This document shows, piece after piece, positions 27,727 to 37,923 of a DNA stretch of 64,000 nucleotides; position 1 is the stretch's first letter; the number at the start of each line of letters is the position of its first letter. The translations under genes were made by a program, and so were the position numbers. The stretch comes from an uncultured Akkermansia sp. GTDB lineage: Bacteria > Verrucomicrobiota > Verrucomicrobiia > Verrucomicrobiales > Akkermansiaceae. The stretch spans positions 1 through 64,000 of the forward strand of contig CANQSS010000004.1 of NCBI GenBank assembly GCA_947626545.1. Direction: 5' to 3'. The notes below the pieces were generated by a model, which searched no databases, was not told the origin of the DNA, and saw only the letters and a list, made by a program, of their open reading frames with translations.

Positions 27727-29004
27727 ATGAAAAAGCGAGTCATCGTGTGGATTGCGGCAATGGCGGTGTTTGCCCCCATTCTGAGTGCCGGGGAAAAAGA
27801 GATGAAAGCGGCGTTGGACATATGGCAGCAGAGGCAGGCAGAGTACAATGCCGTTCTTAGTGTGACAACCACCCCTGAGCAACGTGATTCGGTACCTCCT
27901 CCCTCGGCGGATGAAGTGGCGCCCGCTCTATGGAAAGCTGTCCGCAAGCAAACAGGCACACGCAAAGTGGCGTCAGCGACACGCCGTGGATACGAGAAGG
28001 CAGAGTTGATTGACGTACCGAAATACGAGTTCGATGAGGAGTGGGCGGCGCCGGCGGTAGTGTGGTTCCTTAACCACCCTGAAACACTGGCCAAAATGTA
28101 CGAACGAGCACCACAAAAGCTGGCGACCTACGCCAAGGCGCTGCTGGATTCCGTGCGTGATCGACATTTCAGCTCTCCTCTTATCGGCGAAGCTTGTGCC
28201 AAATTATCGGAAAACACTGGGGCGGATGTTTACAGTGTGCTGCAAAAAATCTACGAGCGCAATAGCTCGCCCGCAGCTCGGGGAGCGGCCGCACTTGCCA
28301 TGAGTGTGATGCTGACAAACCCTGCTTTAGTCGGTGAGGAAGGTGGAGCGGCTCATGCGCGTGCCAAGCGTATCTACTTGATACGTCAAGCTCTCAACCT
28401 AGCACCACAGGATGCCATGTTTGGCACGGCGAGTTTGACAGACGTCGCCACGGAACTTATTTACCGCATCACAAACCTGGATGAAGGAACCATACCGCCG
28501 CGCATGACGCTGACAGACCCGCAAGGCAAGGAATGTCTCTTCCCGGTTGTAGGCAAGGCTAACCTCATCTTCTTCTGGGATCCCTCGGAAGACGTCGGCA
28601 TGTCTATCATGCAAAAACAGGCGGTACTGCTGCGCAGCTACCCGAATCTGGTACTCTGTCCGATTGTGGTGAACGGTGATCGCGAGAGCTGGCTCCGTAT
28701 GATGCAAAGCCATGGCCTCAGCATTTGCTACATGGATGATGAGCGGGGAACAGCAGGAAAAGCGTACAGGGTAGAGCATTTGCCGCATGCCGTACTGGTA
28801 AATGAACAAGCACGGGTGCTATTCTACGGCTATCCGGATATGCAGCTACAGACAGCTCTCGACTGCTGGAAAAACCAAAGCAAAGAGCGCCCCTCGCCTC
28901 CTCGGGAGCCTGCTACACCCGAATCACAACCCGAGCCACAAACCACCGGCGATGAGTCGCCGAATCACAGCGCGCCTCCGTTACGCGAGATGCCACAATT
29001 TTAA
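27727..29004 (+). CDS. Exported protein with C-terminal thioredoxin-like domain lacking CxxC
   Basis: MKKRVIVWIAAMAVFAPILSAG signal peptide; LIFFWDPSEDVGMSIMQKQAVLLRSYPNLVLCPIVVNGD, LPHAVLVNEQ. Confidence 0.65.
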   Translation: MKKRVIVWIAAMAVFAPILSAGEKEMKAALDIWQQRQAEYNAVLSVTTTPEQRDSVPPPSADEVAPALWKAVRKQTGTRKVASATRRGYEKAELIDVPKYEFDEEWAAPAVVWFLNHPETLAKMYERAPQKLATYAKALLDSVRDRHFSSPLIGEACAKLSENTGADVYSVLQKIYERNSSPAARGAAALAMSVMLTNPALVGEEGGAAHARAKRIYLIRQALNLAPQDAMFGTASLTDVATELIYRITNLDEGTIPPRMTLTDPQGKECLFPVVGKANLIFFWDPSEDVGMSIMQKQAVLLRSYPNLVLCPIVVNGDRESWLRMMQSHGLSICYMDDERGTAGKAYRVEHLPHAVLVNEQARVLFYGYPDMQLQTALDCWKNQSKERPSPPREPATPESQPEPQTTGDESPNHSAPPLREMPQF

Positions 29005-30005
29005 CGCGAGCACGAGCTGCAGGAGTCATCAGCCACTCGGCGTACAGGGAACGGTCCCTGTTGCGCGGGTTTGTCCTCGTTGAATCGCGTACCGAAGATT
29101 ATTTCAAATGCAGAGCTGTTAATAAAAGAGGCGAGAGAGGAAGAATGAAAACACTCTTTTTCCTGCAAGTAAACGAGCGTAGGAGTGAGCAGGCGCGCAG
29201 CCTCGCGAGCATCGGTTGCGTAGTCGCCCCAGTTCCCCGGCCAAGGGGAGGCAGGGTACGATTCAAAATGGACGAGCTGATCGGCAAAAGTACCCAAGGC
29301 ACCGGCTGCCGTATCCGCCTGTTCTCGGCTTTCAATGGCAGCTAAGGCATACACGATGCGCAGCATGGATGCCGGCACAGGCTCCGCATCTATCTTGGCC
29401 GGCAGCTCGCCGCGCCACGGCGTCTGGTACATGGATGCGGTCATGCCGGCATATTCCGGAGGGACCTCCTCATCGCCCTGCGGGATGAAGTCGACCGTGC
29501 GCATCATCAGATCCAGTTCCAGCATCTGGCGGATGGCAGCCACGGGTTTCGAACTCTGCTTATAGTAGAACTCATAGATAAGCTGGATATGGCGCAGAGG
29601 GTGACGTAGTCCATCCGGGTGGCGACGGTAGATCAGTTTATCTTGTTGCACGCGGGGTACCACGCGCAGTTGGTCAGGCAAATCTGCTTGGTCCGGAGGG
29701 AAAGCCTCAGCAAAAAGCTCACCGTCACGCGTATAGATACGCACGCCGGAGGGAGCCTCACCGGGTATGCGGGTGTAGGGATCGTAAATGTCCGTTTTGA
29801 GAAGTTGAGTAAAAGGCGACGGCGAGCCCAAATTGTAGTTGAAAGATAAATCGAAGTCACCCCGCTGCGTTTCTTGCTGCGTCAATTCTGCCAAGGAATC
29901 CGCGGTGCGCGTGTTGCAACACCACAGCACGCAGCAGACTGTCATGACAAGCGCGCCAATGCCCACCACCAGCAGCAGAATGTTGCGCCTTTTCATCGTA
30001 AACAT
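29001..30005 (-). CDS. Hypothetical N-terminally anchored protein, Cys-rich C-terminus (DDSCSSCSR)
   Basis: MKRRNILLLVVGIGALVMTVCCVLWCC TM segment; canonical promoter upstream. Confidence 0.7.
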   Translation of the reverse strand: MFTMKRRNILLLVVGIGALVMTVCCVLWCCNTRTADSLAELTQQETQRGDFDLSFNYNLGSPSPFTQLLKTDIYDPYTRIPGEAPSGVRIYTRDGELFAEAFPPDQADLPDQLRVVPRVQQDKLIYRRHPDGLRHPLRHIQLIYEFYYKQSSKPVAAIRQMLELDLMMRTVDFIPQGDEEVPPEYAGMTASMYQTPWRGELPAKIDAEPVPASMLRIVYALAAIESREQADTAAGALGTFADQLVHFESYPASPWPGNWGDYATDAREAARLLTPTLVYLQEKECFHSSSLASFINSSAFEIIFGTRFNEDKPAQQGPFPVRRVADDSCSSCSR

Positions 30006-30011
30006 GTCGAC

Positions 30012-30040
30012 ATTTTACACAAGATGAGGAGCAGAATCAA
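30012..30040 (-). promoter_or_regulatory. Promoter TTGATT-N17-TAAAAT, 6 nt before ATG 30005
   Basis: AATCAA 30035-30040, ATTTTA 30012-30017. Confidence 0.8.
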
Positions 30041-30043
30041 GGC

Positions 30044-30072
30044 TTGTCTTCCGGGCGTTGCGGGATTATAAT
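30044..30072 (+). promoter_or_regulatory. hisC promoter TTGTCT-N17-TATAAT, 6 nt before ATG 30079
   Basis: -35 30044-30049, -10 30067-30072. Confidence 0.8.
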
Positions 30073-30078
30073 GCGTGC

Positions 30079-31182
30079 ATGAGCATATTGCCTTACGCGC
30101 ACAAGCATGTGCAGGAAATTCGCGCCTATAAACCCGGCAAACCGATTTCCGAAACTGCCCGCGAGCTGCACATGAATCCCGATGACATCGTAAAACTTGC
30201 CTCCAATGAAAATCCCCTAGGTGCATCACCCCTAGCCGTGCAAGCCATGCTGCACGCCGCCCAAGGTGTGAACCTGTATCCGGATGGCTCCTCCTACGAG
30301 TTACGCAGTAAAATTGCTCATCTCTTCGGCGTTGGCATGGATCAAACAGTGGTCGGCAGCGGAGGAAGCGAGCTCATTGAACTGCTGTGCCACACTTGCT
30401 TGGGACCAGGTACGGAGCTGGTGGCCGCGCGCTATAGCTTCACGATGTACCCGCTCATGTGCAAGCTGTTCGGCGCCACCTTCGTTGAGGTGGACAATAA
30501 GCCGGATTGGAGCCACGACCTGCAGGCCATGCTCCGTGCCATCACCCCACGAACGCGCATCGTCTTCATCACCAACCCGACCAACCCCGTAGGTACCATG
30601 GTGCAGCAGTCAGAGTTGGATGACTTTATGGAGCGGGTGCCGGAGCATGTCATCGTCGCCTTCGATGAGGCCTATATTCACTTCGCAGATCCTCAGCCAG
30701 ATACACTGCGCTATGTGAAGCGAGGGCAGAACGCGGTTATGATACGCACCTTTTCGAAGGCCTATGGTTTGGCAGGAGCGCGGGCAGGGTTTGCTATCAC
30801 CACCGAAGAGATTGCCGGGTTGTTGCACAAGGTGCGCTCACCTTTTAACATGAACAGTCTTGCCCAGGCCGCAGCATCGGCTGCGCTGGATGATGAGCAA
30901 CACGTGCGTCGTTCAGTACAGCTCGTGCGCTCGGAGATGCGCCGCTACGAACAAGCATTCAGCGAGCTGGGACTTACTTATGTACCGAGCCAGGGGAACT
31001 TCGTGCTTGTAAAAGTGGGGGATGGCGAGCGGGTCTTCCACGAGTGCCTGAAACGCGGTGTTATTTTGCGCCCGATGGGCGGGTACGGTTTGCATGAGTA
31101 CATTCGCATAACCATCGGCACCGCAGAGCAAAATACTCGCTGTCTGCAGGCTCTTGCCGAAGCTCTGAAAGTGTCCCGCTAG
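30079..31182 (+). CDS. hisC: Histidinol-phosphate aminotransferase
   Basis: KLASNENPLGASPLA, ITNPTNPVGT, FSKAYGLAGARAGFAI. Confidence 0.95.
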   Translation: MSILPYAHKHVQEIRAYKPGKPISETARELHMNPDDIVKLASNENPLGASPLAVQAMLHAAQGVNLYPDGSSYELRSKIAHLFGVGMDQTVVGSGGSELIELLCHTCLGPGTELVAARYSFTMYPLMCKLFGATFVEVDNKPDWSHDLQAMLRAITPRTRIVFITNPTNPVGTMVQQSELDDFMERVPEHVIVAFDEAYIHFADPQPDTLRYVKRGQNAVMIRTFSKAYGLAGARAGFAITTEEIAGLLHKVRSPFNMNSLAQAAASAALDDEQHVRRSVQLVRSEMRRYEQAFSELGLTYVPSQGNFVLVKVGDGERVFHECLKRGVILRPMGGYGLHEYIRITIGTAEQNTRCLQALAEALKVSR

Positions 31183-31514
31183 CCCGCCTCACGAGCTTTC
31201 GTCCCTTCGCCCCCGCTCCGCATCTCCGCGCAACGCACGCGAATTCCCCAAATAGTAAATCGTACATTGTGGATGAGCAGCCGCCTTGCGGCTGCTTGGG
31301 GCCGTCGGCCGCTTTCGCCTCCCCGCGCCACCAGGCGCGCGAACTTTGTAAATCGTAAGTCGTACATCGTACTCGGTTGATCACGTGCCTATTTCCGAAT
31401 ACGGGAACCGCAATGGCAGCACACCCCGCGATGCAGATGAAGTTGTTCCTCCCTCATTTTTGAGTACATCTGTCGTCCAGAACATATCTGCGCAACGCGC
31501 ACGTTATCAATAAA

Positions 31515-31542
31515 TCGCACATCGTACATCGTACATCGTAAA
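31515..31542 (+). repeat. Heptamer array TCGCACA-TCGTACA-TCGTACA-TCGTAAA adjoining the palindrome at ~31544-31573
   Basis: Direct reading. Confidence 0.9.
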
Positions 31543-31668
31543 TGGACAAACGCATTTTCTAATGCGTTAGCCCCGCCCTTTTGCGTGAAATAAAGCTTGC
31601 AAACCTCGCCCGTTTAGCATATATTTCGCTCGTTCGTCGGCATCGTCCGATGCTGCGAGTCTGCCCAT

Positions 31669-31756
31669 GGGCGGGTGTCAGAGTGGTCGAATGAGCACGA
31701 TTGGAAATCGTGTGTGCGCCAAAAGCGTACCGAGGGTTCGAATCCCTCCCCGTCCG
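31669..31756 (+). tRNA. tRNA-Ser (anticodon GGA), CCA not encoded
   Basis: Acceptor GGGCGGG/CCCGTCC, anticodon arm CACGATTGGAAATCGTG, T arm GAGGGTTCGAATCCCTC, long variable arm. Confidence 0.95.
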
Positions 31757-31790
31757 TTTGAACATTGACAGTTGGAGGTTCCGGAAAGCC

Positions 31791-33536
31791 ATGAATATGT
31801 TGCATTGCGCAGATTTATTCAACCGAGTGCGGCGGAGCACGCGGGAAGTGTTGGTGGGAAATGTGGGCATCGGTGGGTCCAACCCCATTCGTGTGCAATC
31901 CATGCTCACCCACAGTACGCTTGATACAAATGGCTGCGTTCAGGAAGCGCTGCAGCTAGCAGAAGCCGGCTGCGAGATTATCCGCCTGACAGCTCAAACT
32001 AGGCAGTATGCCGCAAATCTCCAAAACATCGTGCGCGAATTGCGCGCGGCAGGCTGTCATGTACCTCTTGTAGCCGATATCCACTTCAAACCTGATGCTG
32101 CACTGGAGGCGGCCAAATGGGTGGAAAAAATCCGTATCAATCCTGGTAACTTTGTGGACAAACGCGGTGATGCGGCTCGAGAATACACAGATGGGGAGTA
32201 CGAGCGGGAACTCGACAAAATTCGCCGGGAGTTCTCCCCCCTGGTACTCTTCTGCAAGGAGCACGGCCGAGCCATGAGGCTAGGCTCCAACCACGGTTCT
32301 CTCTCGCAGCGTATTCTCTCACGCTATGGCGACACTCCTGAGGGCATGGTGGAAAGTGCGATGGAATTCGCCCGCGTGGCACATGAACTGGATTATCACG
32401 CCCTCGTCTTTTCCATGAAGGCCTCCGATGTGAAGGTCATGATTCAGGCCTATCGCCTTCTGGTGCGCCGTCTCCAAGAAGAGGGGGACGGCTGGAATTA
32501 TCCCATCCATTTGGGCGTCACTGAGGCTGGGGAAGGTGAAGATGCTCGCATCAAGAGCGCTATCGGCATCGGTTCTCTGCTGGCGGACGGCATCGGGGAC
32601 ACTCTGCGTGTCTCACTCACCGAAGAAGCCGTGTGCGAGGTCGCTCCGGGTTTTGAGCTTGCTCGAGCCTTTGCTGCTCCGCAATCCCCCCTGCACCTAT
32701 GCACCTCGCCGCGCCCCCCCTTTAACCCCTTTCGCTATCGCCGTCGCACGAGTGAGCTGATCACTGTGGACGGTGTCCCGATGGGAGGTCAACAACCTGT
32801 TCGCGTCGTGCTGCCTCGTGCGGCCATGCGAGCGCTCTCCAATCTCACGACCTCCCAAATGCAGGATACTCCTGCCGAAATTACCTACGAATCTGCGAAT
32901 GTCGTGGAGGTTGATCCTCGTGTACCAGCTGAGCTGGCACGGCTGCAGACCGCTCCGGCCTGTCTCGTTGCAGTACGCGATGGCCTGGATATGCCTCTAC
33001 CGCAAGCGCAGCGCCTCCTGGCAGCCGGCATTCCCGCACGCCACAGCATTCTGTTGAAAGACACCCCGGGAGTGCCTTCGCCCGATCTTTCTGCACCCAT
33101 GGCTGCTGGGGTGAACATGGGTTCTTTGCTAGCGGATGGCATCGGTGATGCCGTGCTGGTGCGCGGTGAAGCTGACCCGCAGAAAGCCCTGCTCCTTGCC
33201 TACAATGTACTGCAAGCTGTTGGCGTACGCCTCAGCAAGACGGAATACGTCTCCTGTCCCTCCTGCGGACGCACTCTGTACAACATCCGCGAAGCTGCAG
33301 AGAAAATTCGCGCAGCAACCGGTCACCTGAAGGGCGTCAAAATTGCCATCATGGGCTGCATCGTCAACGGCCCTGGCGAAATGAGCGATGCCGACTTCGG
33401 TTATGTAGGCGGCGCCCCCGGAAAAATCAACCTTTACGTCGGGCATACCCCTGTGCGTATCAACATCCCCCAAGAGGAAGCGGTACAGCACCTCATCAAT
33501 CTTATTAAAGAACATGGCAAGTGGCGAGACCGCTGA
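31791..33536 (+). CDS. ispG: 4-hydroxy-3-methylbut-2-en-1-yl diphosphate synthase, long form with insert
   Basis: VGIGGSNPIRVQSMLTHSTLDTNG, CPSCGRTLYN, IMGCIVNGPGEM; real ATG lies downstream of the tRNA. Confidence 0.95.
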   Translation: MNMLHCADLFNRVRRSTREVLVGNVGIGGSNPIRVQSMLTHSTLDTNGCVQEALQLAEAGCEIIRLTAQTRQYAANLQNIVRELRAAGCHVPLVADIHFKPDAALEAAKWVEKIRINPGNFVDKRGDAAREYTDGEYERELDKIRREFSPLVLFCKEHGRAMRLGSNHGSLSQRILSRYGDTPEGMVESAMEFARVAHELDYHALVFSMKASDVKVMIQAYRLLVRRLQEEGDGWNYPIHLGVTEAGEGEDARIKSAIGIGSLLADGIGDTLRVSLTEEAVCEVAPGFELARAFAAPQSPLHLCTSPRPPFNPFRYRRRTSELITVDGVPMGGQQPVRVVLPRAAMRALSNLTTSQMQDTPAEITYESANVVEVDPRVPAELARLQTAPACLVAVRDGLDMPLPQAQRLLAAGIPARHSILLKDTPGVPSPDLSAPMAAGVNMGSLLADGIGDAVLVRGEADPQKALLLAYNVLQAVGVRLSKTEYVSCPSCGRTLYNIREAAEKIRAATGHLKGVKIAIMGCIVNGPGEMSDADFGYVGGAPGKINLYVGHTPVRINIPQEEAVQHLINLIKEHGKWRDR

Positions 33537-33593
33537 GTCGGCACTGCGAGTAGATCTGTAGATGCAAACTCAGAAATTTGCGCCCGAAACGGA

Positions 33594-33623
33594 TTGACAA
33601 TTAAGGAAAACTCGTGATATAAA
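33594..33623 (+). promoter_or_regulatory. Promoter TTGACA-N18-TATAAA (extended TG) of the ABC exporter operon
   Basis: -35 33594-33599, -10 33618-33623. Confidence 0.75.
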
Positions 33624-33704
33624 GACCTTGCACGCTTGAAGGGTACAGAAAGGGCAATTCCACCCGAATGCTCATCTGTCGAAAGGAGGGTGTTCGTATA
33701 TTTC

Positions 33705-35570
33705 ATGTCCCAGACTCGAGACAAAAACCAACGCCAAAGCGCAAGCACGTGGGGGGTGCTGCGTCCCGTGCTGTACAAGTACATGGGACCAGAACTCTAC
33801 CTCGTCATCCCGGCTATTCTGGCCGGTGCACTTGCAGCTTCTGCCGGGTTTGGGTTGCCAGCGACTATCAACGTTGCTTTTCCCATCGTCTTCGGCGAGA
33901 AGGAGCTGCCCCCCGAAGTGCAAGACTGGGTAATTCGTACCTTTGCCCCAGCCGACATGGAAGCGGCAAAATTGTGGCTTGCCGTTGCGCTTATTCCTCT
34001 CGTTATGGTCGTGCGGGGTGTAGGGACCTACCTGAACTCCTACCTGTTGGCCTGTGCCGGTACGCATATCCTGCAGCGTCTCTGGGGAGAAGTCTTTTCC
34101 CGTTTGCAACAACTCTCTTTCTCTTTCTTCGACAGTCATCGCCGAGGCGAAATCATGACCATTGTCATCCAATTCGCTCATAATTTGCAAGGACAAATGG
34201 TGACAGTGATGAACGACCTGATCATCCAGCCTCTCACTTTTCTCTTTGCTGCGGGCTACCTCGTATATGCCGCGATCACGAGCAACGAGAGCGCCATGTT
34301 GCTTGGCAACCTGCTGGCAGCCGCAATGGTTGTTCCTATTGTGCGCTATGTGGGTCGCCGCATGGTGCGTCGCTTGAAACAATCTCTTACCGGCACCCAG
34401 CAGATCACAGCCACGGTCGAGGAATCTCTCTCCGCTCAACGCGAGGTGCGTGCTTTCAACCTGCAGAAACATCAATCGGATCTTCTCGCCAAGCAGATAA
34501 CACAATATAACTCGCTCATCATCCGCATGTCTGCCTGGCAACTGTCTCTAGCCCCGGCCGTGGAGATCGTAAGCTCATTCGCCCTCGCCTACTCACTCTA
34601 CCGGGGCTGCGGAGATGGTCTCACCATGGAGCAATTCGCCGCCATAGCCACCGCTTTCTATTACTGCTATGATCCTCTTAAACGCCTCGCTGCTGTCTTG
34701 AACCAAACTCAGCTCATGAGCATCATGGTGTCAGCCCTCGATCAAATACTCAAGGCCAAAGATGAAACGCCTGAGCCTGAAGAGCCGAAGTCTCTTCCTT
34801 CCCCCGTGCGCGGCAAGGTTGATTTCAAGAAGGTATGCTTCAGTTACCGGAAAGGGGAGCCAGTGCTGCGTGGTGTGGACGTACACATACCTCCTGGTCA
34901 GATCGTTGCTCTCGTCGGTCCCAGCGGCTCCGGTAAAACGACCTTCATCAACCTGATCTGCCGGTTCTATGATGTTGACTCAGGTTCTGTATGCATCGAT
35001 GACGTGGACGTACGTGAACTTTCCCGTACCGAACGCATGGCAAACATAGCCATTGTTTCCCAGTTCTCGGCCCTTTTCCATGATAGCATCATGGAAAATA
35101 TCCGCGCAGGACACCCTGCCGCTACGGATGAAGAAGTGGTCGCAGCCGGAGATTCCGCTCGTGTCACCGAGTTTGCTCAGGAAAAGCCGGGAGGCTATCG
35201 TTACGAACTCGGCGAAAGCGGCGGAGGTCTTTCCGGCGGTCAGAGGCAGCGTGTTTCCATCGCCCGCGCTTTTCTTAAGAATGCGCCTGTTCTCATCCTG
35301 GACGAAGCTACTTCTGCGCTGGATATGAAAAGCGAAGCCCTCATTCAAGAGTCGTTGGAGCAACTCGCCCGAGGGCATACCACCTTCATCATTGCTCATC
35401 GCTTCAGCACAATCCGCATGGCTCAGCGCATTCTCGTCTTTGAAGCAGGGCGGATCATCGCCGATGGCACCCACACAAAACTCTACGAGAGCTGCAACGT
35501 ATACCGCAGCCTCTACGATGAACAGGTTCGCCGGGCAGAAACTGACGGAAAGGAGGAAACGCCATCATGA
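33705..35570 (+). CDS. ABC exporter, fused TMD-NBD
   Basis: VGPSGSGKTTF, LSGGQRQRVSIARAF, LDEATSALD; GAAAGGAGGG Shine-Dalgarno. Confidence 0.93.
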   Translation: MSQTRDKNQRQSASTWGVLRPVLYKYMGPELYLVIPAILAGALAASAGFGLPATINVAFPIVFGEKELPPEVQDWVIRTFAPADMEAAKLWLAVALIPLVMVVRGVGTYLNSYLLACAGTHILQRLWGEVFSRLQQLSFSFFDSHRRGEIMTIVIQFAHNLQGQMVTVMNDLIIQPLTFLFAAGYLVYAAITSNESAMLLGNLLAAAMVVPIVRYVGRRMVRRLKQSLTGTQQITATVEESLSAQREVRAFNLQKHQSDLLAKQITQYNSLIIRMSAWQLSLAPAVEIVSSFALAYSLYRGCGDGLTMEQFAAIATAFYYCYDPLKRLAAVLNQTQLMSIMVSALDQILKAKDETPEPEEPKSLPSPVRGKVDFKKVCFSYRKGEPVLRGVDVHIPPGQIVALVGPSGSGKTTFINLICRFYDVDSGSVCIDDVDVRELSRTERMANIAIVSQFSALFHDSIMENIRAGHPAATDEEVVAAGDSARVTEFAQEKPGGYRYELGESGGGLSGGQRQRVSIARAFLKNAPVLILDEATSALDMKSEALIQESLEQLARGHTTFIIAHRFSTIRMAQRILVFEAGRIIADGTHTKLYESCNVYRSLYDEQVRRAETDGKEETPS

Positions 35571-37387
35571 TAAAAATCCTCCGCCGCGTGTTCTTTTACG
35601 TGCGAATGTTCCTGATGCCGCACATCGTTCTCTTTGCGCTGGCTATTCTGACAGGTATAGCCGTGTCGGCAGCCAGCGGATTGGGTATTCCGGTGATGGT
35701 AAAGTACATTTTTCCGCTGGTGTTCTACTCGCCCAGCAGCGGAGCAGAACTTCCGAAGCTCTTTGAGTATATCCCAGCCATGGAAACCCTACGTCAGGAG
35801 AACCCCACGCTGGTGCTTCTGCTCGCCTGTGCAGCGCTGCCACTCATTTTCTTGCTGCGCGGTTTTACGATGTGGCTCAATGGTATCGTAGTTTCCATTC
35901 TCGGCGTCAATATTTCCGCTACAGTCCGCAAAACAGTCTTCGACAAACTTCAGGAGCTCCCCATCTCCTTTCTTGAAAATCATGAAAAAGGGGACCTCAT
36001 CAGCCGCACGATGGCGGATACCGGCACTGTTCAAATCGTGCTTACACGCGTGGCAAACGACCTCTTTAAACAGCCCATCACCTGCGTGGTTGCCATCGCC
36101 ACCTTCCTGTGGATGATGCTTGACAGCGGGCAATCTGCCCTCTTTTTACTGAATGCCGTACTCATAGCCCTCGCTATCTGGCCCATTATCCTCTTTGGCA
36201 AGAGGATCACCCAAAAAGCCCGCTCCGCCCTCACGGATCTCGGCAAACTTAACGCAGTCGTGCAGCAAAATCTGGAAACCATGCGCGAGGTACGCTCCTA
36301 CTCCATGGAGGAGCGTCAGGTACTGGAGTTCACCCAAGTAGCTCAAAATTACTGCCGCAATTCGCTTAAGCTCGTAAAGTACCAGCGAGCGCTTGTACCA
36401 ATTATGGAGCTGATTACGGCCATTGCCTTGGCGGCACTCCTCGTACGTGGGCGAGGGTGCGGTATGTCCCTCTCAGACTTCCTCGCCGTTTCTGCAGCTC
36501 TCTTCTTCCTCTTTGATTCCATGAAGAAGGCCGGCGCTACATTCAACCGCCTCAATGAAACCCAGGGAGCTCTCATCCGCATTGAGGAAATTCTTACCGC
36601 TCCCAACACCATGCCCGAACCGGATCACCCGCTCTCATTCCCTGATTCTCCCCGCGGCGATATCGAGTTCCGCAACGTTTCTTTCTCCTACGAACCGGGC
36701 AGACCCGTGCTCAAGGATGTTTCTGTACACATCCCGGCGGGACAAACTGTCGGACTTGTTGGAGCCAGCGGCGCGGGCAAGACGACCTTTGCTGCTCTCA
36801 TCCCGCGCTTTTACGATGTGGAGACCGGAGCAATACTCGTAGACGGAGTGGACGTGCGTGATGTGCTTACGAATGACCTGCGTTCCCGTCTTGCCCTTGT
36901 TGGGCAACAAGCTCTCCTCTTCTCCGGTACCATTCGTGAAAATATTGCCCTCGGCTGTCCGAATGCCTCTGACAACTCCATTACCGCTGCCGCCGACGCC
37001 GCTGCCGTCACCCCGTTCCTCGACAATCTCGCGCACGGACTCGACACCAAAGTAGGCGAGGGCGGTTGCTCCCTCTCCGGCGGTCAGCGGCAGCGTGTTG
37101 CCATTGCTCGTGCTTTCGTAAAAGACGCTCCCATTCTCATCCTTGATGAAGCAACCGCTTCCCTTGATGCCGAAAGCGAGCGTGACATCCAACGCGAACT
37201 CGATCAAATCTCTGCCGGACGCACGACTCTCATTGTTGCCCACCGCTTCAGCACTCTCCGCCATGCTGAACGCATCCTCCTCTTCGACCACGGCTCCATC
37301 ATCGCTGACGGTACCCACGACCAACTCTACGCTTCCTCCCCTCTCTACAAGGAACTCTACGATCGACAGGGTATCGAGGATAACTGA
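35567..37387 (+). CDS. ABC exporter, fused TMD-NBD, translationally coupled to the previous gene
   Basis: VGASGAGKTTF, LSGGQRQRVAIARAF, LDEATASLD; AGGAGG Shine-Dalgarno. Confidence 0.93.
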   Translation: MIKILRRVFFYVRMFLMPHIVLFALAILTGIAVSAASGLGIPVMVKYIFPLVFYSPSSGAELPKLFEYIPAMETLRQENPTLVLLLACAALPLIFLLRGFTMWLNGIVVSILGVNISATVRKTVFDKLQELPISFLENHEKGDLISRTMADTGTVQIVLTRVANDLFKQPITCVVAIATFLWMMLDSGQSALFLLNAVLIALAIWPIILFGKRITQKARSALTDLGKLNAVVQQNLETMREVRSYSMEERQVLEFTQVAQNYCRNSLKLVKYQRALVPIMELITAIALAALLVRGRGCGMSLSDFLAVSAALFFLFDSMKKAGATFNRLNETQGALIRIEEILTAPNTMPEPDHPLSFPDSPRGDIEFRNVSFSYEPGRPVLKDVSVHIPAGQTVGLVGASGAGKTTFAALIPRFYDVETGAILVDGVDVRDVLTNDLRSRLALVGQQALLFSGTIRENIALGCPNASDNSITAAADAAAVTPFLDNLAHGLDTKVGEGGCSLSGGQRQRVAIARAFVKDAPILILDEATASLDAESERDIQRELDQISAGRTTLIVAHRFSTLRHAERILLFDHGSIIADGTHDQLYASSPLYKELYDRQGIEDN

Positions 37388-37923
37388 AAAACCGCAGATC
37401 CATTTACGATTTGGAATGCTCGCTCGAATCATCGAGTGCAGCCTACTCGGATGGTAGAGGCAACCGGTTGTTCTGGACCCCGCCATTCGGTAGCACTGAC
37501 ATCATCGAATATAACTTGTTCTTTGTAAGATATGCGTGTCGGAAGATGAAAAGGACAAATCGCCTTCAATTTCGGCATCAAATAACAGAACATCCTCCAC
37601 ACAACCAGGAGAAAAAACGCCGGAGGACTCGATGATGTCAGTGTACAGAAGATTCCACGAAGGCGGTATGGAATCGAGATTTTGGACAAAGCCAAGGGAT
37701 GTCTAGCACACAAGACGGTAAAAGTCAACTTTATTTTTTCGACTACCTTCGCAGAAATTCATGTCAATACTATGTCCATACACGATCCGAAAGGTGTACC
37801 AAGTACACGTTTGACCAGTGACTCTTTCCCATCTTTGCATCCGAAAAGGAAGCGAGTTGTCACGCGGTGGAAAAGTTTCTCCAACCTGCCACGCAGTCAA
37901 AAACACGTGCAAAATTCTTCGCC

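Noticed and set aside
31701-31790. ispG ORF starting at 31701
   Set aside because: This part lies inside tRNA-Ser; the supported ATG is 31791 with upstream GGAGG.
37388-37923. 536-bp gap as a hidden gene or pseudogene
   Set aside because: Only short inconsistent ORFs and one reverse heptamer near 37402; no recognisable protein remnant.
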